Assembly (NCBI GenBank): GCA_034432555.1
Contig: DAOUBW010000026.1
Coordinates: 118,045-182,044 of the forward strand
Reading direction: 5' to 3'
Length of the DNA: 64,000 bases
Source of the DNA: CP2-2F sp034432555
GTDB taxonomy: Bacteria; Chloroflexota; Anaerolineae; Aggregatilineales; UBA2796
Made by a program: the position numbers and the translations under genes. The notes under the pieces are model-generated. The model searched no databases, was not told the DNA's origin, and saw only the letters and a program-made list of their open reading frames with translations. How positions within the stretch are numbered: the stretch's first letter is position 1; each line of letters opens with the position of its first letter. Positions 51,372 through 58,836 of the stretch are shown here, in pieces.

Positions 51372-52154
51372 TTAGGGACGCGGCACTGCATACTGCCGCA
51401 CAGTGACTTGATCATCTGCCACAGTGACCAAGTTGAAGGCGGCGGGCTGCTCTGGTGTTGGCTGCGGCACAGCCTGCTGTGGATGGCTGGCAAGCTGACC
51501 AAAGGTGCTGGGCGCGGCGCAGTAGAAGATCCCTTCGCGCCAAAGCTGATGCACATGATGCACATGCCCGAAGAAAACGCCACGTATACGCTTCCGTGCT
51601 GGCGCAAGCGCAGCACGAAACGCCTCGCCGCAATCTAGCAGCATGGTGCGGTACTCTGCCCAGCCGTGATCAATCCATGCTGCATCAAGCGGCAGCGGCG
51701 GATGGTGTAGCACGATCATCAGCGGCGCTCCTTCCGCTGTGCAGCGCGCCTGCAAACTGGCAAGTTGCGCTTCAGTCAGCGTGCCGCCATGATCGCGGCG
51801 ATTACTGCTATCGAAAACGGCGATCTGCACGCCCGCCGCCTCAAAAGTGTAGTCGTAATGTTCATGGGGCGCCTGAATGCCCACCAAATGGCGCTGTAGC
51901 TGTTCGGCGTTATCGTGGTTACCGTTGGCGTAGTAGATTGGAAAACGCAGTGCCGACAGCGCTTGGCGCGCCAGATGATAGTCTTCGGCTGTGCCGTTTT
52001 CGGCAACATCGCCTGTATGCAACACAAAATCTACCGCAAAAGGCAGCGCGTTGATGGCGGCGACAACTGCCACCAGATTCGGATGAGCAAGATGCCCATA
52101 TTTGCCAAAGTGCGGCGTGCTGATGTGTGAGTCGCTGATGTGGATAAAACGCAT
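51372..52154 (-). CDS. Metallophosphoesterase (Icc/CpdA-like), copy A
   Basis: A 260-residue calcineurin-like phosphoesterase with all metal-binding motifs: HISDSHIS (DxH), HTGDVAENG (GD), YANGNHDNAEQL (GNHD), VLHHPPLPL and GHVHHVHQL. Relatives hydrolyse cyclic nucleotides or other phosphodiesters; the substrate is not known. It starts 16 bases after the stop of a close paralogue (52171-52962). Long stretches are identical between the two, which indicates a recent tandem duplication. One of the two RGATCY sites of the window is inside this gene. Confidence 0.88.
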   Translation of the reverse strand: MRFIHISDSHISTPHFGKYGHLAHPNLVAVVAAINALPFAVDFVLHTGDVAENGTAEDYHLARQALSALRFPIYYANGNHDNAEQLQRHLVGIQAPHEHYDYTFEAAGVQIAVFDSSNRRDHGGTLTEAQLASLQARCTAEGAPLMIVLHHPPLPLDAAWIDHGWAEYRTMLLDCGEAFRAALAPARKRIRGVFFGHVHHVHQLWREGIFYCAAPSTFGQLASHPQQAVPQPTPEQPAAFNLVTVADDQVTVRQYAVPRP

Positions 52155-52170
52155 GGTGCAGACTCCTAGA

Positions 52171-52962
52171 TTAGGGGCGTGCTAGGGCATATTGGCGTAT
52201 GGTCACCTGTTCGGCTGCCACTGTAACAAGCGCGAAAGCGGGCGGCTCGTCAGGCGCGGGCTTGGGCATGTGTTGCTCAGGATAAGAGGCAAACTGGATG
52301 ACCGTGCTTGGCGTGCTGCTGTAGAGAATGCCATCGCGCACCACCTGATAGGCGCGGTGAATATGCCCAAAGAACACGCCGCGTATGCGCGCTTGGGCTG
52401 GTGCCAGCGCAGCGCGGAACGCCTCACCACAATCCAGCAGCATGGTGCGGAAGCCAAAGCCTTCCCAGCCTTCGGCAATCCAGGGCGTATCCAGCGGCAC
52501 AGGCGGGTGATGCAAGACGATCACCAGCGGCGGGCCTTCCGCTGTGCAGAGCGCCCGCAGATTGGCAAGCTGTGTTTGGGTCAGGGTGCCGCTTGGCACA
52601 AAGCCATTGTTGGAATCCAGCACAGCAACTTGCACCCCGTCCGCTTCAAAGGTGTAATCGTAGCGGCTGGCGGGCGATTCAATGCCGAGCAAGGCATTTT
52701 GCAGCAGTACGGCGTTATCGTGATTGCCCACGGCATAGCGCACGGGAAAGCGCAGCCGTTCCAGCAGGCGGCGCGCCAGGTGATATTCTTCGGCAGAGCC
52801 ATATTCCACCACATCGCCACTGTGCAGGACGAAATCTACCGCAAAAGGCAGCCCATTAATCGCGTTGATGACCATTTCAAGGTGTTGATAGCTGTTAAAG
52901 CCGTTGTAGGCATAGTCGGGCGTTTTGCCAAGATGGGTATCGCTGATTTGAATGAAGCGCAT
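52171..52962 (-). CDS. Metallophosphoesterase (Icc/CpdA-like), copy B
   Basis: A 263-residue paralogue of the downstream gene with the same motifs: QISDTHLG, HSGDVVEYG, AVGNHDNAVLL, VLHHPPVPL and GHIHRAYQV. Both share phrases such as AEEYHLARR-like, LLDCGEAFRAALAPA and IRGVFFGH. It precedes copy A by 16 bases, so both are likely one transcript. The catalytic sites are intact in both, so retention of two copies may mean different substrates or dosage. Confidence 0.88.
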   Translation of the reverse strand: MRFIQISDTHLGKTPDYAYNGFNSYQHLEMVINAINGLPFAVDFVLHSGDVVEYGSAEEYHLARRLLERLRFPVRYAVGNHDNAVLLQNALLGIESPASRYDYTFEADGVQVAVLDSNNGFVPSGTLTQTQLANLRALCTAEGPPLVIVLHHPPVPLDTPWIAEGWEGFGFRTMLLDCGEAFRAALAPAQARIRGVFFGHIHRAYQVVRDGILYSSTPSTVIQFASYPEQHMPKPAPDEPPAFALVTVAAEQVTIRQYALARP

Positions 52963-53025
52963 GGATGCATCCTTTCAGCTTATTTATACCGAACAATCTC
53001 AGTTTTGTGGTAAAGGTATGTGCGC

Positions 53026-54126
53026 TCAGAATAAGCGCAGATGTCCTGAGCGCAAGAAGGTAATCACATGCCGATCTGCACGGGCTATCGGAAAGGTATC
53101 CAGATTGGGCAGCGGCACCCATTCGCACGCTGTATAACCAAGCAGCCGCGGCGTAGGCTGATCAGCGTGGCAAGCGTAGGCGTGCAAGGTAATTTTGAAG
53201 TGTGTGAAGGCGTGCCGCACTTTGGTTAGCAGCTCACCAACCGTCACCGTCAGTGCCAGTTTTTCGCGCAGTCCGCGCACCAGCGCCACTTCTGCACCTT
53301 CGGAGTCTTGCGCCTGCCCTTGCGGAAATTCCCATAAGCCGCCCAACAAGCCGTGCGACGGACGCTGCGCGATAAGCAGCGCGCCTTCAGCATTGTAGAG
53401 GATTGCTGCGCCTACGTCGTGGTGTGGTGCGGCAGCTTTGGCAGTTTTGATCGGGCGTGTCGCTTGTGTGCCATTGGCAAAAGCACGGCAGAACGCCTGC
53501 ACAGGGCATTGGGCGCAGTGCGGCGTGCGCGGCTTACAAACTTCACGCCCTAAATCCATGACGGCTTGCGTGAAGGCGGCGGCTGATCCACTGGGTGCAG
53601 CCTGCGCCAGTTGCTCGGCAAGCCGCCAAAGGTGGCGCTGTGCGGCGGGCGACTCAATCGGTTCGGCATAGTCGTAGAGGCGCGTCAGGACGCGGATCGC
53701 GTTGCCGTCTAGGGCGGCGGCAGGTTGCCCAAAGGCAATGCTGGCAATGGCACCGGCGGTGTAACGCCCAATGCCGGGCAGCTTTTGGAGCGCCTCAAGC
53801 GTGTGCGGCAGCTTGCCCTGATGCTCCGTCAGGATGTGCTGTGCAGCGCGCTGCAAATTGCGCGCACGTCTGTAGTAGCCTAAGCCTTCCCATAGTTTCA
53901 ACACGCGCTCCAAAGGTGCTTCCGCCAACGCCTGCACGGTTGGAAAGGCAGCCAGAAAACGCTCGTAATAGGGCATCACGGTGGCGATCTGCGTCTGCTG
54001 CAACATGATCTCCGAGAGCCAAACGTGATAGGGATCGCGGCTGGTGCGCCACGGTAGATCAGGCGCGTGTTCGGCGTACCACGCCAACAATGCCGTGAAA
54101 AATGCCGCGTGCTGCTCAGTGTGCAT
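53026..54126 (-). CDS. mutY: A/G-specific adenine DNA glycosylase
   Basis: A 366-residue MutY that removes adenine mispaired with 8-oxoguanine. The HhH-GPD core includes SEIMLQQTQIATVMPYYERFL (catalytic Glu), LPGIGRYTAGAIASIAFG and ALDGNAIRVLTRL (catalytic Asp). The iron-sulfur cluster ligands are in CKPRTPHCAQCPVQAFC. The C-terminal ~130 residues form the NUDIX-like domain for 8-oxoG recognition (GLLGGLWEFPQG). The start is ATG 54126. It stands alone, divergent from tdh. Confidence 0.95.
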   Translation of the reverse strand: MHTEQHAAFFTALLAWYAEHAPDLPWRTSRDPYHVWLSEIMLQQTQIATVMPYYERFLAAFPTVQALAEAPLERVLKLWEGLGYYRRARNLQRAAQHILTEHQGKLPHTLEALQKLPGIGRYTAGAIASIAFGQPAAALDGNAIRVLTRLYDYAEPIESPAAQRHLWRLAEQLAQAAPSGSAAAFTQAVMDLGREVCKPRTPHCAQCPVQAFCRAFANGTQATRPIKTAKAAAPHHDVGAAILYNAEGALLIAQRPSHGLLGGLWEFPQGQAQDSEGAEVALVRGLREKLALTVTVGELLTKVRHAFTHFKITLHAYACHADQPTPRLLGYTACEWVPLPNLDTFPIARADRHVITFLRSGHLRLF

Positions 54127-54194
54127 GATCGCACCTCGCCTCTCCGCTTTTCTGACTTATTTTGAGAGATTATCATGAAAAGTAGGCGGCGGTG

Positions 54195-54200
54195 TACAAT
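54195..54200 (+). promoter_or_regulatory. -10 element for tdh
   Basis: TACAAT in GTGTACAAT context, 30 bases before ATG 54231, which has TTTGGAG nine bases upstream. Confidence 0.45.
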
Positions 54201-54230
54201 AGATTTGCAAAACCTTTGGAGTATAAACTT

Positions 54231-55280
54231 ATGACTTTACCAACAACCATGAAAGCTATCCTCAAGGCGGAACGTGCGCCCGGCTTGATCTACGTTGAAG
54301 ATTACCCTGTGCCAAACCTGAAACACGGCGAAGTGCTGGTCAAAGTGCAGGCAGGCTCGATCTGCGGCACAGATATCCACATCTACAAGTGGGATGAATG
54401 GTCACAAAAGCGCTTGAAACCGCCCTTTGTGGTTGGGCATGAGATCACCGGCGTGGTGGCGGCAGTCTCGCCCGACGTGCATCATGTGGCGGTTGGCGAT
54501 CAGGTCTCGCTGGAAAGTCACGTCGTCTGCAACACCTGCTATTTCTGCCGCACCGGACGCGCCCATCTCTGCGAAAAGACGCAGATCATCGGTGTGGATC
54601 GGGATGGCGGCTTCGCCGACTACATCGCCATTCCCGCCCAAAACATCTGGAAGAACAGCCCTAGCACGCCGCTGCCCATCGCCGTGATTGAAGAAAATTT
54701 GGGCAACGCGGTGCATACCGTTATGGCGCAGGATGTTTCCGCCAAATTTGTGCTGGTCACCGGCTGCGGACCGGTTGGCTTGATGGCGATTGCGGTGGCG
54801 AAGGCAGCCGGCGCACGGGCTGTGATCGCCACGGATGTAAGCCGCTATCGGCTGGACTTGGCGTGCCAAATGGGTGCTGATCGCGCTGTAGATGTGCGCC
54901 ATGAAGACCTTGTGAGCATCATCACTGAGGTGACAGGCGGCGAGGGCATTGATGTGCTTTTGGAGATGTCCGGAGCGCCGAGTGCCATCAACGAGGGCTT
55001 TACCGCGCTGAAAGAGGGCGGTGAAGCAGCACTACTTGGCTTGACGCCGGGCGCTTTCACCTTCGATCTCAACGCGCACATCGTCTTTAAGGGTGCAGTG
55101 GTACGCGGTATTGTGGGTCGGCGGCTGTGGGAGACGTGGTATCAGGCGCACGGCTTGCTAGAATCGGGCGCGCTACGGCTGGATGGCTTGGTGACGCACA
55201 CTTTTCCCATGCGCGATTTTGAGCAGGCGTATCAGACCTTTATGAGTGGCAGCAGCGGTAAGATCATGCTGATTCCGTGA
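54231..55280 (+). CDS. tdh: L-threonine 3-dehydrogenase
   Basis: A 349-residue zinc-dependent medium-chain dehydrogenase converting threonine to 2-amino-3-oxobutyrate with NAD. It matches Tdh throughout: ICGTDIHIYKWDEWSQKR (catalytic Cys and the TDH-specific HIYKWDEWSQ), VVGHEITG, the structural zinc cysteines in CNTCYFCRTGRAHLC, ENLGNAVHTVM, VTGCGPVGLMAIAVAKAAGA and GRRLWETWYQ. Length matches the 341-350 expected. ATG 54231 is taken as the start, with 54249 as an alternative. No kbl (ligase partner) gene is next to it. Confidence 0.93.
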   Translation: MTLPTTMKAILKAERAPGLIYVEDYPVPNLKHGEVLVKVQAGSICGTDIHIYKWDEWSQKRLKPPFVVGHEITGVVAAVSPDVHHVAVGDQVSLESHVVCNTCYFCRTGRAHLCEKTQIIGVDRDGGFADYIAIPAQNIWKNSPSTPLPIAVIEENLGNAVHTVMAQDVSAKFVLVTGCGPVGLMAIAVAKAAGARAVIATDVSRYRLDLACQMGADRAVDVRHEDLVSIITEVTGGEGIDVLLEMSGAPSAINEGFTALKEGGEAALLGLTPGAFTFDLNAHIVFKGAVVRGIVGRRLWETWYQAHGLLESGALRLDGLVTHTFPMRDFEQAYQTFMSGSSGKIMLIP

Positions 55281-55334
55281 AGAAAAGAAGCAGCGCTGCC
55301 TGTGGAGAGCGTAAAGCGCTCCACAAGCAAGGAG

Positions 55335-55358
55335 GACTTGCCCTACATAGGGCAAGTC
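55335..55358. terminator. Bidirectional hairpin between tdh and the nuclease
   Basis: 9-bp perfect stem GACTTGCCC / GGGCAAGTC with a 6-base loop and TT following on the plus strand, between convergent genes. Confidence 0.65.
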
Positions 55359-55370
55359 TTGAACTAGTCT

Positions 55371-55712
55371 CTAATTGCCCAGCAACTGTGGCATAGTGAG
55401 CATTTGGAGACCATCAATATTCAGAACGTTCATCTTATACATGCGCCGCAGCTCTTCGCACGTTTGCTCAGGGGTTTCAAGCAAGACAAGGTAAACTTGC
55501 TCAGGCGGCAGACTCAAGCTGCGAGACAGCACAGCATACTTATAGATGCGCTCTTGGTAATCCGACGTTTTGGTCTCAAACCATAAGATGCGCCCACCTA
55601 TACCTACACTCAGCAGCAGGTCAAATTCAAAGTTCCGCTCTTCAGGCAGGACTACTTGCGCGTTATGCACTACAGCAAATGGGACGTTGGACGTGAGCAG
55701 TAGCTTGCTCAA
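55371..55712 (-). CDS. PD-(D/E)XK nuclease domain, the frameshifted C-terminal part of the TIR gene
   Basis: A 113-residue fragment with a nuclease core: Glu/Asp in NFEFDLLLSVG and ExK in LWFETKTSDY, as in the DUF1887/Card1-type domain. Its own start would be TTG 55712, overlapping the upstream TGA. Reading the same frame further upstream gives FFTGGWLERFTRAHLS, the phrase that normally opens this nuclease domain, and it joins the upstream protein at a T5 run (55750-55754). I therefore think it is the missing C-terminus of one 407-residue protein. Alone it lacks the domain's first helix and may be inactive. The region is richer in A+T than neighbours. Confidence 0.7.
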   Translation of the reverse strand: MSKLLLTSNVPFAVVHNAQVVLPEERNFEFDLLLSVGIGGRILWFETKTSDYQERIYKYAVLSRSLSLPPEQVYLVLLETPEQTCEELRRMYKMNVLNIDGLQMLTMPQLLGN

Positions 55713-56593
55713 ATGAGCGCGTGTGAAGCGCTCCAGCCAGCCGCCGGTGAAAAATTATAGGCAATTGGCGTGCGGCTCGGGCGTGCTGTGAGCCTGTACT
55801 GAGGCGCTTTCCGATAATCGTAGTATTCTAAAAAGGCGAGCCGACGCAGCTCGGTGCAGAGTTGCGTGCTGTCCGCGATGCAACGGTCGCCACAGCCTGA
55901 TAAATTGACGGTAAGCGTCTCGCCGTTGGTCAAGCTCCGCTTGATGTGTTGGTAGACAAGCCTGATATGCGGGTAGCGCGTTCCCATCAACAGTGCAATT
56001 CGATCAAGTACCTCATCATGCTCTTGAGGTTCGCCGACACTGCGCACCGTAATCCCTGCTCCAGTGAGGAACTGGTGGATATCTTCCACTGTGGGATGAG
56101 CCGATTGAGGCTCATCCATTCGCCCTTCAGCAGGCGCAGCCTCTGAGGGCGCAGGTGCGCTGTGACCGTTCAAGGTACGCAGCGTTTGGATGAGTTCCGA
56201 AAAACGTTCTTTTGTGTTCATTCGGAAGGGATATCGGTCGAGCAATTCTTTTAATTCATCGTGAAGTTCGGCTTCGGTGGGCAGTTGTCCATCAGGGAAT
56301 AAAATGGGTTGAACGGGTTTGCCTTTCTCTAGGGCAAGTGACAGAGCGATGCGATCAGGATCGCTGGGATGGCTAAGCCAGCCGTTATTCAACGACTTAC
56401 CACTGAAGAGGACAAGGACGAGTTCGATGCGCTCAAAGGCATTTTGTAAACTCGCCCTCAACGAGCCGCCGAAAGGTACGAGCCTTTCAGCGCCGAGCGT
56501 GAGGGTATGCTCTGGCACGTGCTGCTGCAACGTTCGAACAAAAACTGCGGCGTGCTGCTCATCGGGATGCGCCAAAAGAAGGATATATGCCAT
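55709..56593 (-). CDS. TIR-like domain protein, frame-disrupted; N-terminal part of a TIR-nuclease fusion
   Basis: A 294-residue product. Residues 1-140 resemble a TIR_2 fold (LRASLQNAFERIELVLVLFS, then DPDRIALSLALEKGKPVQPILF and LPTEAELHDELKELL). The NADase glutamate expected in the VRxEI-like position is Ala83, so enzyme activity is doubtful. A Pro/Ala/Glu linker (145-165) and a winged-helix-like region (~170-275) follow. The last 14 residues (after IAYNF) are out of frame; a -1 shift at T5 restores the nuclease. ATG 56593 has GGAGAGGAG nine bases upstream. A palindrome overlaps the predicted start of transcription. Confidence 0.7.
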   Translation of the reverse strand: MAYILLLAHPDEQHAAVFVRTLQQHVPEHTLTLGAERLVPFGGSLRASLQNAFERIELVLVLFSGKSLNNGWLSHPSDPDRIALSLALEKGKPVQPILFPDGQLPTEAELHDELKELLDRYPFRMNTKERFSELIQTLRTLNGHSAPAPSEAAPAEGRMDEPQSAHPTVEDIHQFLTGAGITVRSVGEPQEHDEVLDRIALLMGTRYPHIRLVYQHIKRSLTNGETLTVNLSGCGDRCIADSTQLCTELRRLAFLEYYDYRKAPQYRLTARPSRTPIAYNFSPAAGWSASHALI

Positions 56594-56639
56594 AACAGAA
56601 TACTCCTCTCCATAAATAACGGACTGAATAAGGTGTTGT

Positions 56640-56665
56640 AGAGAGTGTCTCTCTTATAGAGTATA
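56640..56665 (-). promoter_or_regulatory. Promoter and possible operator of the TIR gene
   Basis: TATACT on the minus strand (56660-56665) followed by a perfect palindrome AGAGAGTGTCTCTCT (56640-56654), which overlaps the expected start of transcription near 56653. This is a position for repression. Confidence 0.45.
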
Positions 56666-56833
56666 AAACGCACACTTGACTTGCTAGAGGTGCTTCAAGC
56701 GTGCTTTGTGATAATACAGTTATTTGAGCATTAGAACGTAAAAGTACGAAGGCGACAGGAAGATAGGTTAAACTTTGACTTTGGGTGTGCTAGGGGAGCA
56801 TACCTTGTGGTGTGGGCGTGCGCTGAACACACA

Positions 56834-56854
56834 GGCGGGAGCAGTTCTCCCGCC
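56834..56854 (-). terminator. Hairpin downstream of the thiolase gene
   Basis: 8-bp GC-rich stem GGCGGGAG / CTCCCGCC with a 5-base loop, 22 bases after the thiolase stop. There is no T tract. Confidence 0.5.
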
Positions 56855-56876
56855 CATTGCTTTAACCACTAAACCA

Positions 56877-58070
56877 CTAGTTCAAATACTCGAAGATGCC
56901 CGCCGCACCCTGACCGCCGCCAATGCACATGGTCACCATACCATAGCGCGCCTTGCGCCGCCGCAGTTCATGGATGACCTGCACCGTCAGTTTGCTGCCC
57001 GTGCAGCCCAACGGATGCCCTAGCGCAATAGCGCCGCCGTTCACGTTCACCCGTGCGGAATCCATCTCTAGCGTGCGGATGACTGCCAATGCCTGCGCGG
57101 CAAATGCCTCGTTTAGCTCAATCACGTCAATTTGATCGAGTTTCATGCCTGTACGGTCAAGCAGCTTTGGCACCGCTTTGATCGGACCGACCCCCATGAC
57201 CTCCGGGCGCACGCCGGACGCGCTAAAGCCAACGAAGCGCGCCAGCGGCTGCAAACCGAGTTTCTCTGCGGTGGCGCGCTCCATGACTAACACACCCGCC
57301 GCGCCATCGCTGAGCGGCGAAGAATTGCCCGGCGTCACCGTGCCACCCTGCATAAAGACGGGCTTCAGCTTGGCAAGCGCTTCCAGCGTCGTTTCGCGGC
57401 GCAGATGCTCATCCGTGTCAAAGGTGACCTTAACGCGCTGCGGCTTGCCGTCGGCGCTCATCGCCACTTCTTCAATCTCGACTGGCACGATCTCTTCTTT
57501 GAACTTGCCTGCATCCTGAGCGGCGGCTGCCTTCTGATGGCTCTCGTAGGCGAAGCGATCTTGGTCTTCGCGGCTGATCTGCCATTCTTGCGCCACGCGC
57601 TCCGCCGTCAAACCCATGCTCATGTACACTTCGGGCTGATTCTCCGCCATGTAGGGATTGGGCGACATGCGGAAGCCTGTCATTGGCACAAGGCTCATCG
57701 TCTCCGCGCCACCGGCGATGATCACATCCGCGCCGCCGGCGATGATGCGCTCCGCCGCGCTGGCGATGGTCTGTAAGCCGCTGGCACAAAAGCGGTTGAC
57801 GGTCTGAGCAGGCACATCCACCGGCAAGCCGGCGCGCAGCGCAATCACACGCGCCATATTCAAGCCTTGCGCGCCTTCGGGCATGGCGCAGCCAATAATC
57901 ACATCGTCAATCAGGGCAGGGTCAAGTTTTCCGTCGGTCTGGCGCAGCAGCTCACGGATCACGGCGGCTGCCATTTCGTCCGAGCGCTCATTTTGCGTCG
58001 TGCCGCGCTTCGCCTTGCCAACGGCGGTGCGCGTCGCTGCCACAATCACTGCCTCACGTCTATCGGGCAT
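56877..58070 (-). CDS. Acetyl-CoA C-acyltransferase (thiolase)
   Basis: A 397-residue thiolase, condensing or cleaving acetyl-CoA units in fatty-acid degradation or acetoacetyl-CoA formation. The nucleophilic Cys is in NRFCASGLQTIASAA; the active-site His is in GGAIALGHPLGCTG; the second Cys is in CIGGGQGAAG. Length and the start MPDRREAVIVAATRTAVGK are normal. It stands alone on the minus strand, with a TATAAT 51 bases before the start. It may work with the acyl-CoA ligase at 26 kb, though the two are far apart. Confidence 0.94.
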   Translation of the reverse strand: MPDRREAVIVAATRTAVGKAKRGTTQNERSDEMAAAVIRELLRQTDGKLDPALIDDVIIGCAMPEGAQGLNMARVIALRAGLPVDVPAQTVNRFCASGLQTIASAAERIIAGGADVIIAGGAETMSLVPMTGFRMSPNPYMAENQPEVYMSMGLTAERVAQEWQISREDQDRFAYESHQKAAAAQDAGKFKEEIVPVEIEEVAMSADGKPQRVKVTFDTDEHLRRETTLEALAKLKPVFMQGGTVTPGNSSPLSDGAAGVLVMERATAEKLGLQPLARFVGFSASGVRPEVMGVGPIKAVPKLLDRTGMKLDQIDVIELNEAFAAQALAVIRTLEMDSARVNVNGGAIALGHPLGCTGSKLTVQVIHELRRRKARYGMVTMCIGGGQGAAGIFEYLN

Positions 58071-58120
58071 CGTAAAGAACCTCTCTTACAAATTTTCTAG
58101 GGCATTCAAATGCAAATTCG

Positions 58121-58126
58121 ATTATA
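58121..58126 (-). promoter_or_regulatory. -10 element for the thiolase gene
   Basis: TATAAT on the minus strand in GTTATAATC context, 51 bases before ATG 58070. The -35 is weak. Confidence 0.4.
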
Positions 58127-58146
58127 ACGCACTTTGAGGGTTCGTA

Positions 58147-58364
58147 ACCACGCACTAGCCAACCCCTATCCCTAACCCTTTCCCCGCCCGCAGGGAAAGG
58201 GGATTGGAGGGCGTGGGAGTCCTGCCCATGCCTTAATGGGTGTAGGGACGCGCCAAGGCGCGTCTGCCCAAGGTGTTAATGCTTGATGAAGAACCCCTAT
58301 CATTAGCCCTTTGCCCACCCGCAGGGAGAGGGGCATCGGACGATCTTGACCACGCACTAGCCAA
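58147..58364. repeat. Dispersed intergenic repeats (copies 3 and 4) flanked by a 16-bp direct repeat
   Basis: Two units of the CCCCTA...CCCTTTCCCC/GGGAAAGGGG family (58163-58203 and 58293-58333) lie in the 286-base gap. ACCACGCACTAGCCAA occurs at 58147-58162 and again at 58349-58364, 202 bases apart. The second copy contains the stop codon of the adjacent DUF402 gene. Confidence 0.7.
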
Positions 58365-58836
58365 TCAGCACGGCGAAAGGTGCATCGCCACGTTCGATGC
58401 GCGCCTTCAAATCGTGTAGGGCGGCAAGTGCAGCCGCCTGTGTTAGCGCATCCAGCCCTAGCGCGGCAAATTCATCCTCATCCAGCACCAGCACATCGCC
58501 AAGCGGACTCACCCACACATCCAGCGCCAAGTCGTACCAGGCGATGCCCTCAGCGTCTATGTGAGCAGGGCGTGTGATATTGCAATACCAGCCCTTTAGA
58601 TGTCCGCCGCTTACGTCGTAGAGTTCAAAGACGTTGTACCAGCGGTCGGTGTAGAAATATTCAAGTAGCCGATCCCCTGTGCGGAAGGTGACATAAGGTA
58701 GCGGCACGTCGGCGCGCTCGAAAAACGCCTCGATCTGCACCCACGTCGCACCGCGCCCAATGATGCGCCCGCTGTAGCGCATGGACTCGCTGCCATCAGG
58801 CAGAATCTTCCGCACGGTGATGTATGCCTCGTTCAT
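58357..58836 (-). CDS. DUF402 domain protein (probable nucleoside di/triphosphatase)
   Basis: A 159-residue protein of the DUF402/FomD/Ntdp family, whose studied members hydrolyse nucleoside di- and triphosphates with a divalent metal. The family core is present: WYNVFELYDVSGGHLKGWYCNIT, YDLALDVWVSPLGDVLVLDEDEF with its metal-binding acidic residues, and a C-terminal helix. Its last codons lie inside a 16-bp repeat copied 202 bases downstream. It starts within an ATGA overlap at the end of the GT39 gene, so it shares that operon. Confidence 0.82.
   Translation of the reverse strand: MNEAYITVRKILPDGSESMRYSGRIIGRGATWVQIEAFFERADVPLPYVTFRTGDRLLEYFYTDRWYNVFELYDVSGGHLKGWYCNITRPAHIDAEGIAWYDLALDVWVSPLGDVLVLDEDEFAALGLDALTQAAALAALHDLKARIERGDAPFAVLIG

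Noticed and set aside
55709..55760. Programmed -1 ribosomal frameshift in the TIR-nuclease gene
   Set aside because: The site is a single T5 run after AA, not a full X XXY YYZ heptamer in the reading frame, and I saw no strong downstream hairpin; error, phase variation or decay are equally likely, so it is kept only as a possibility.
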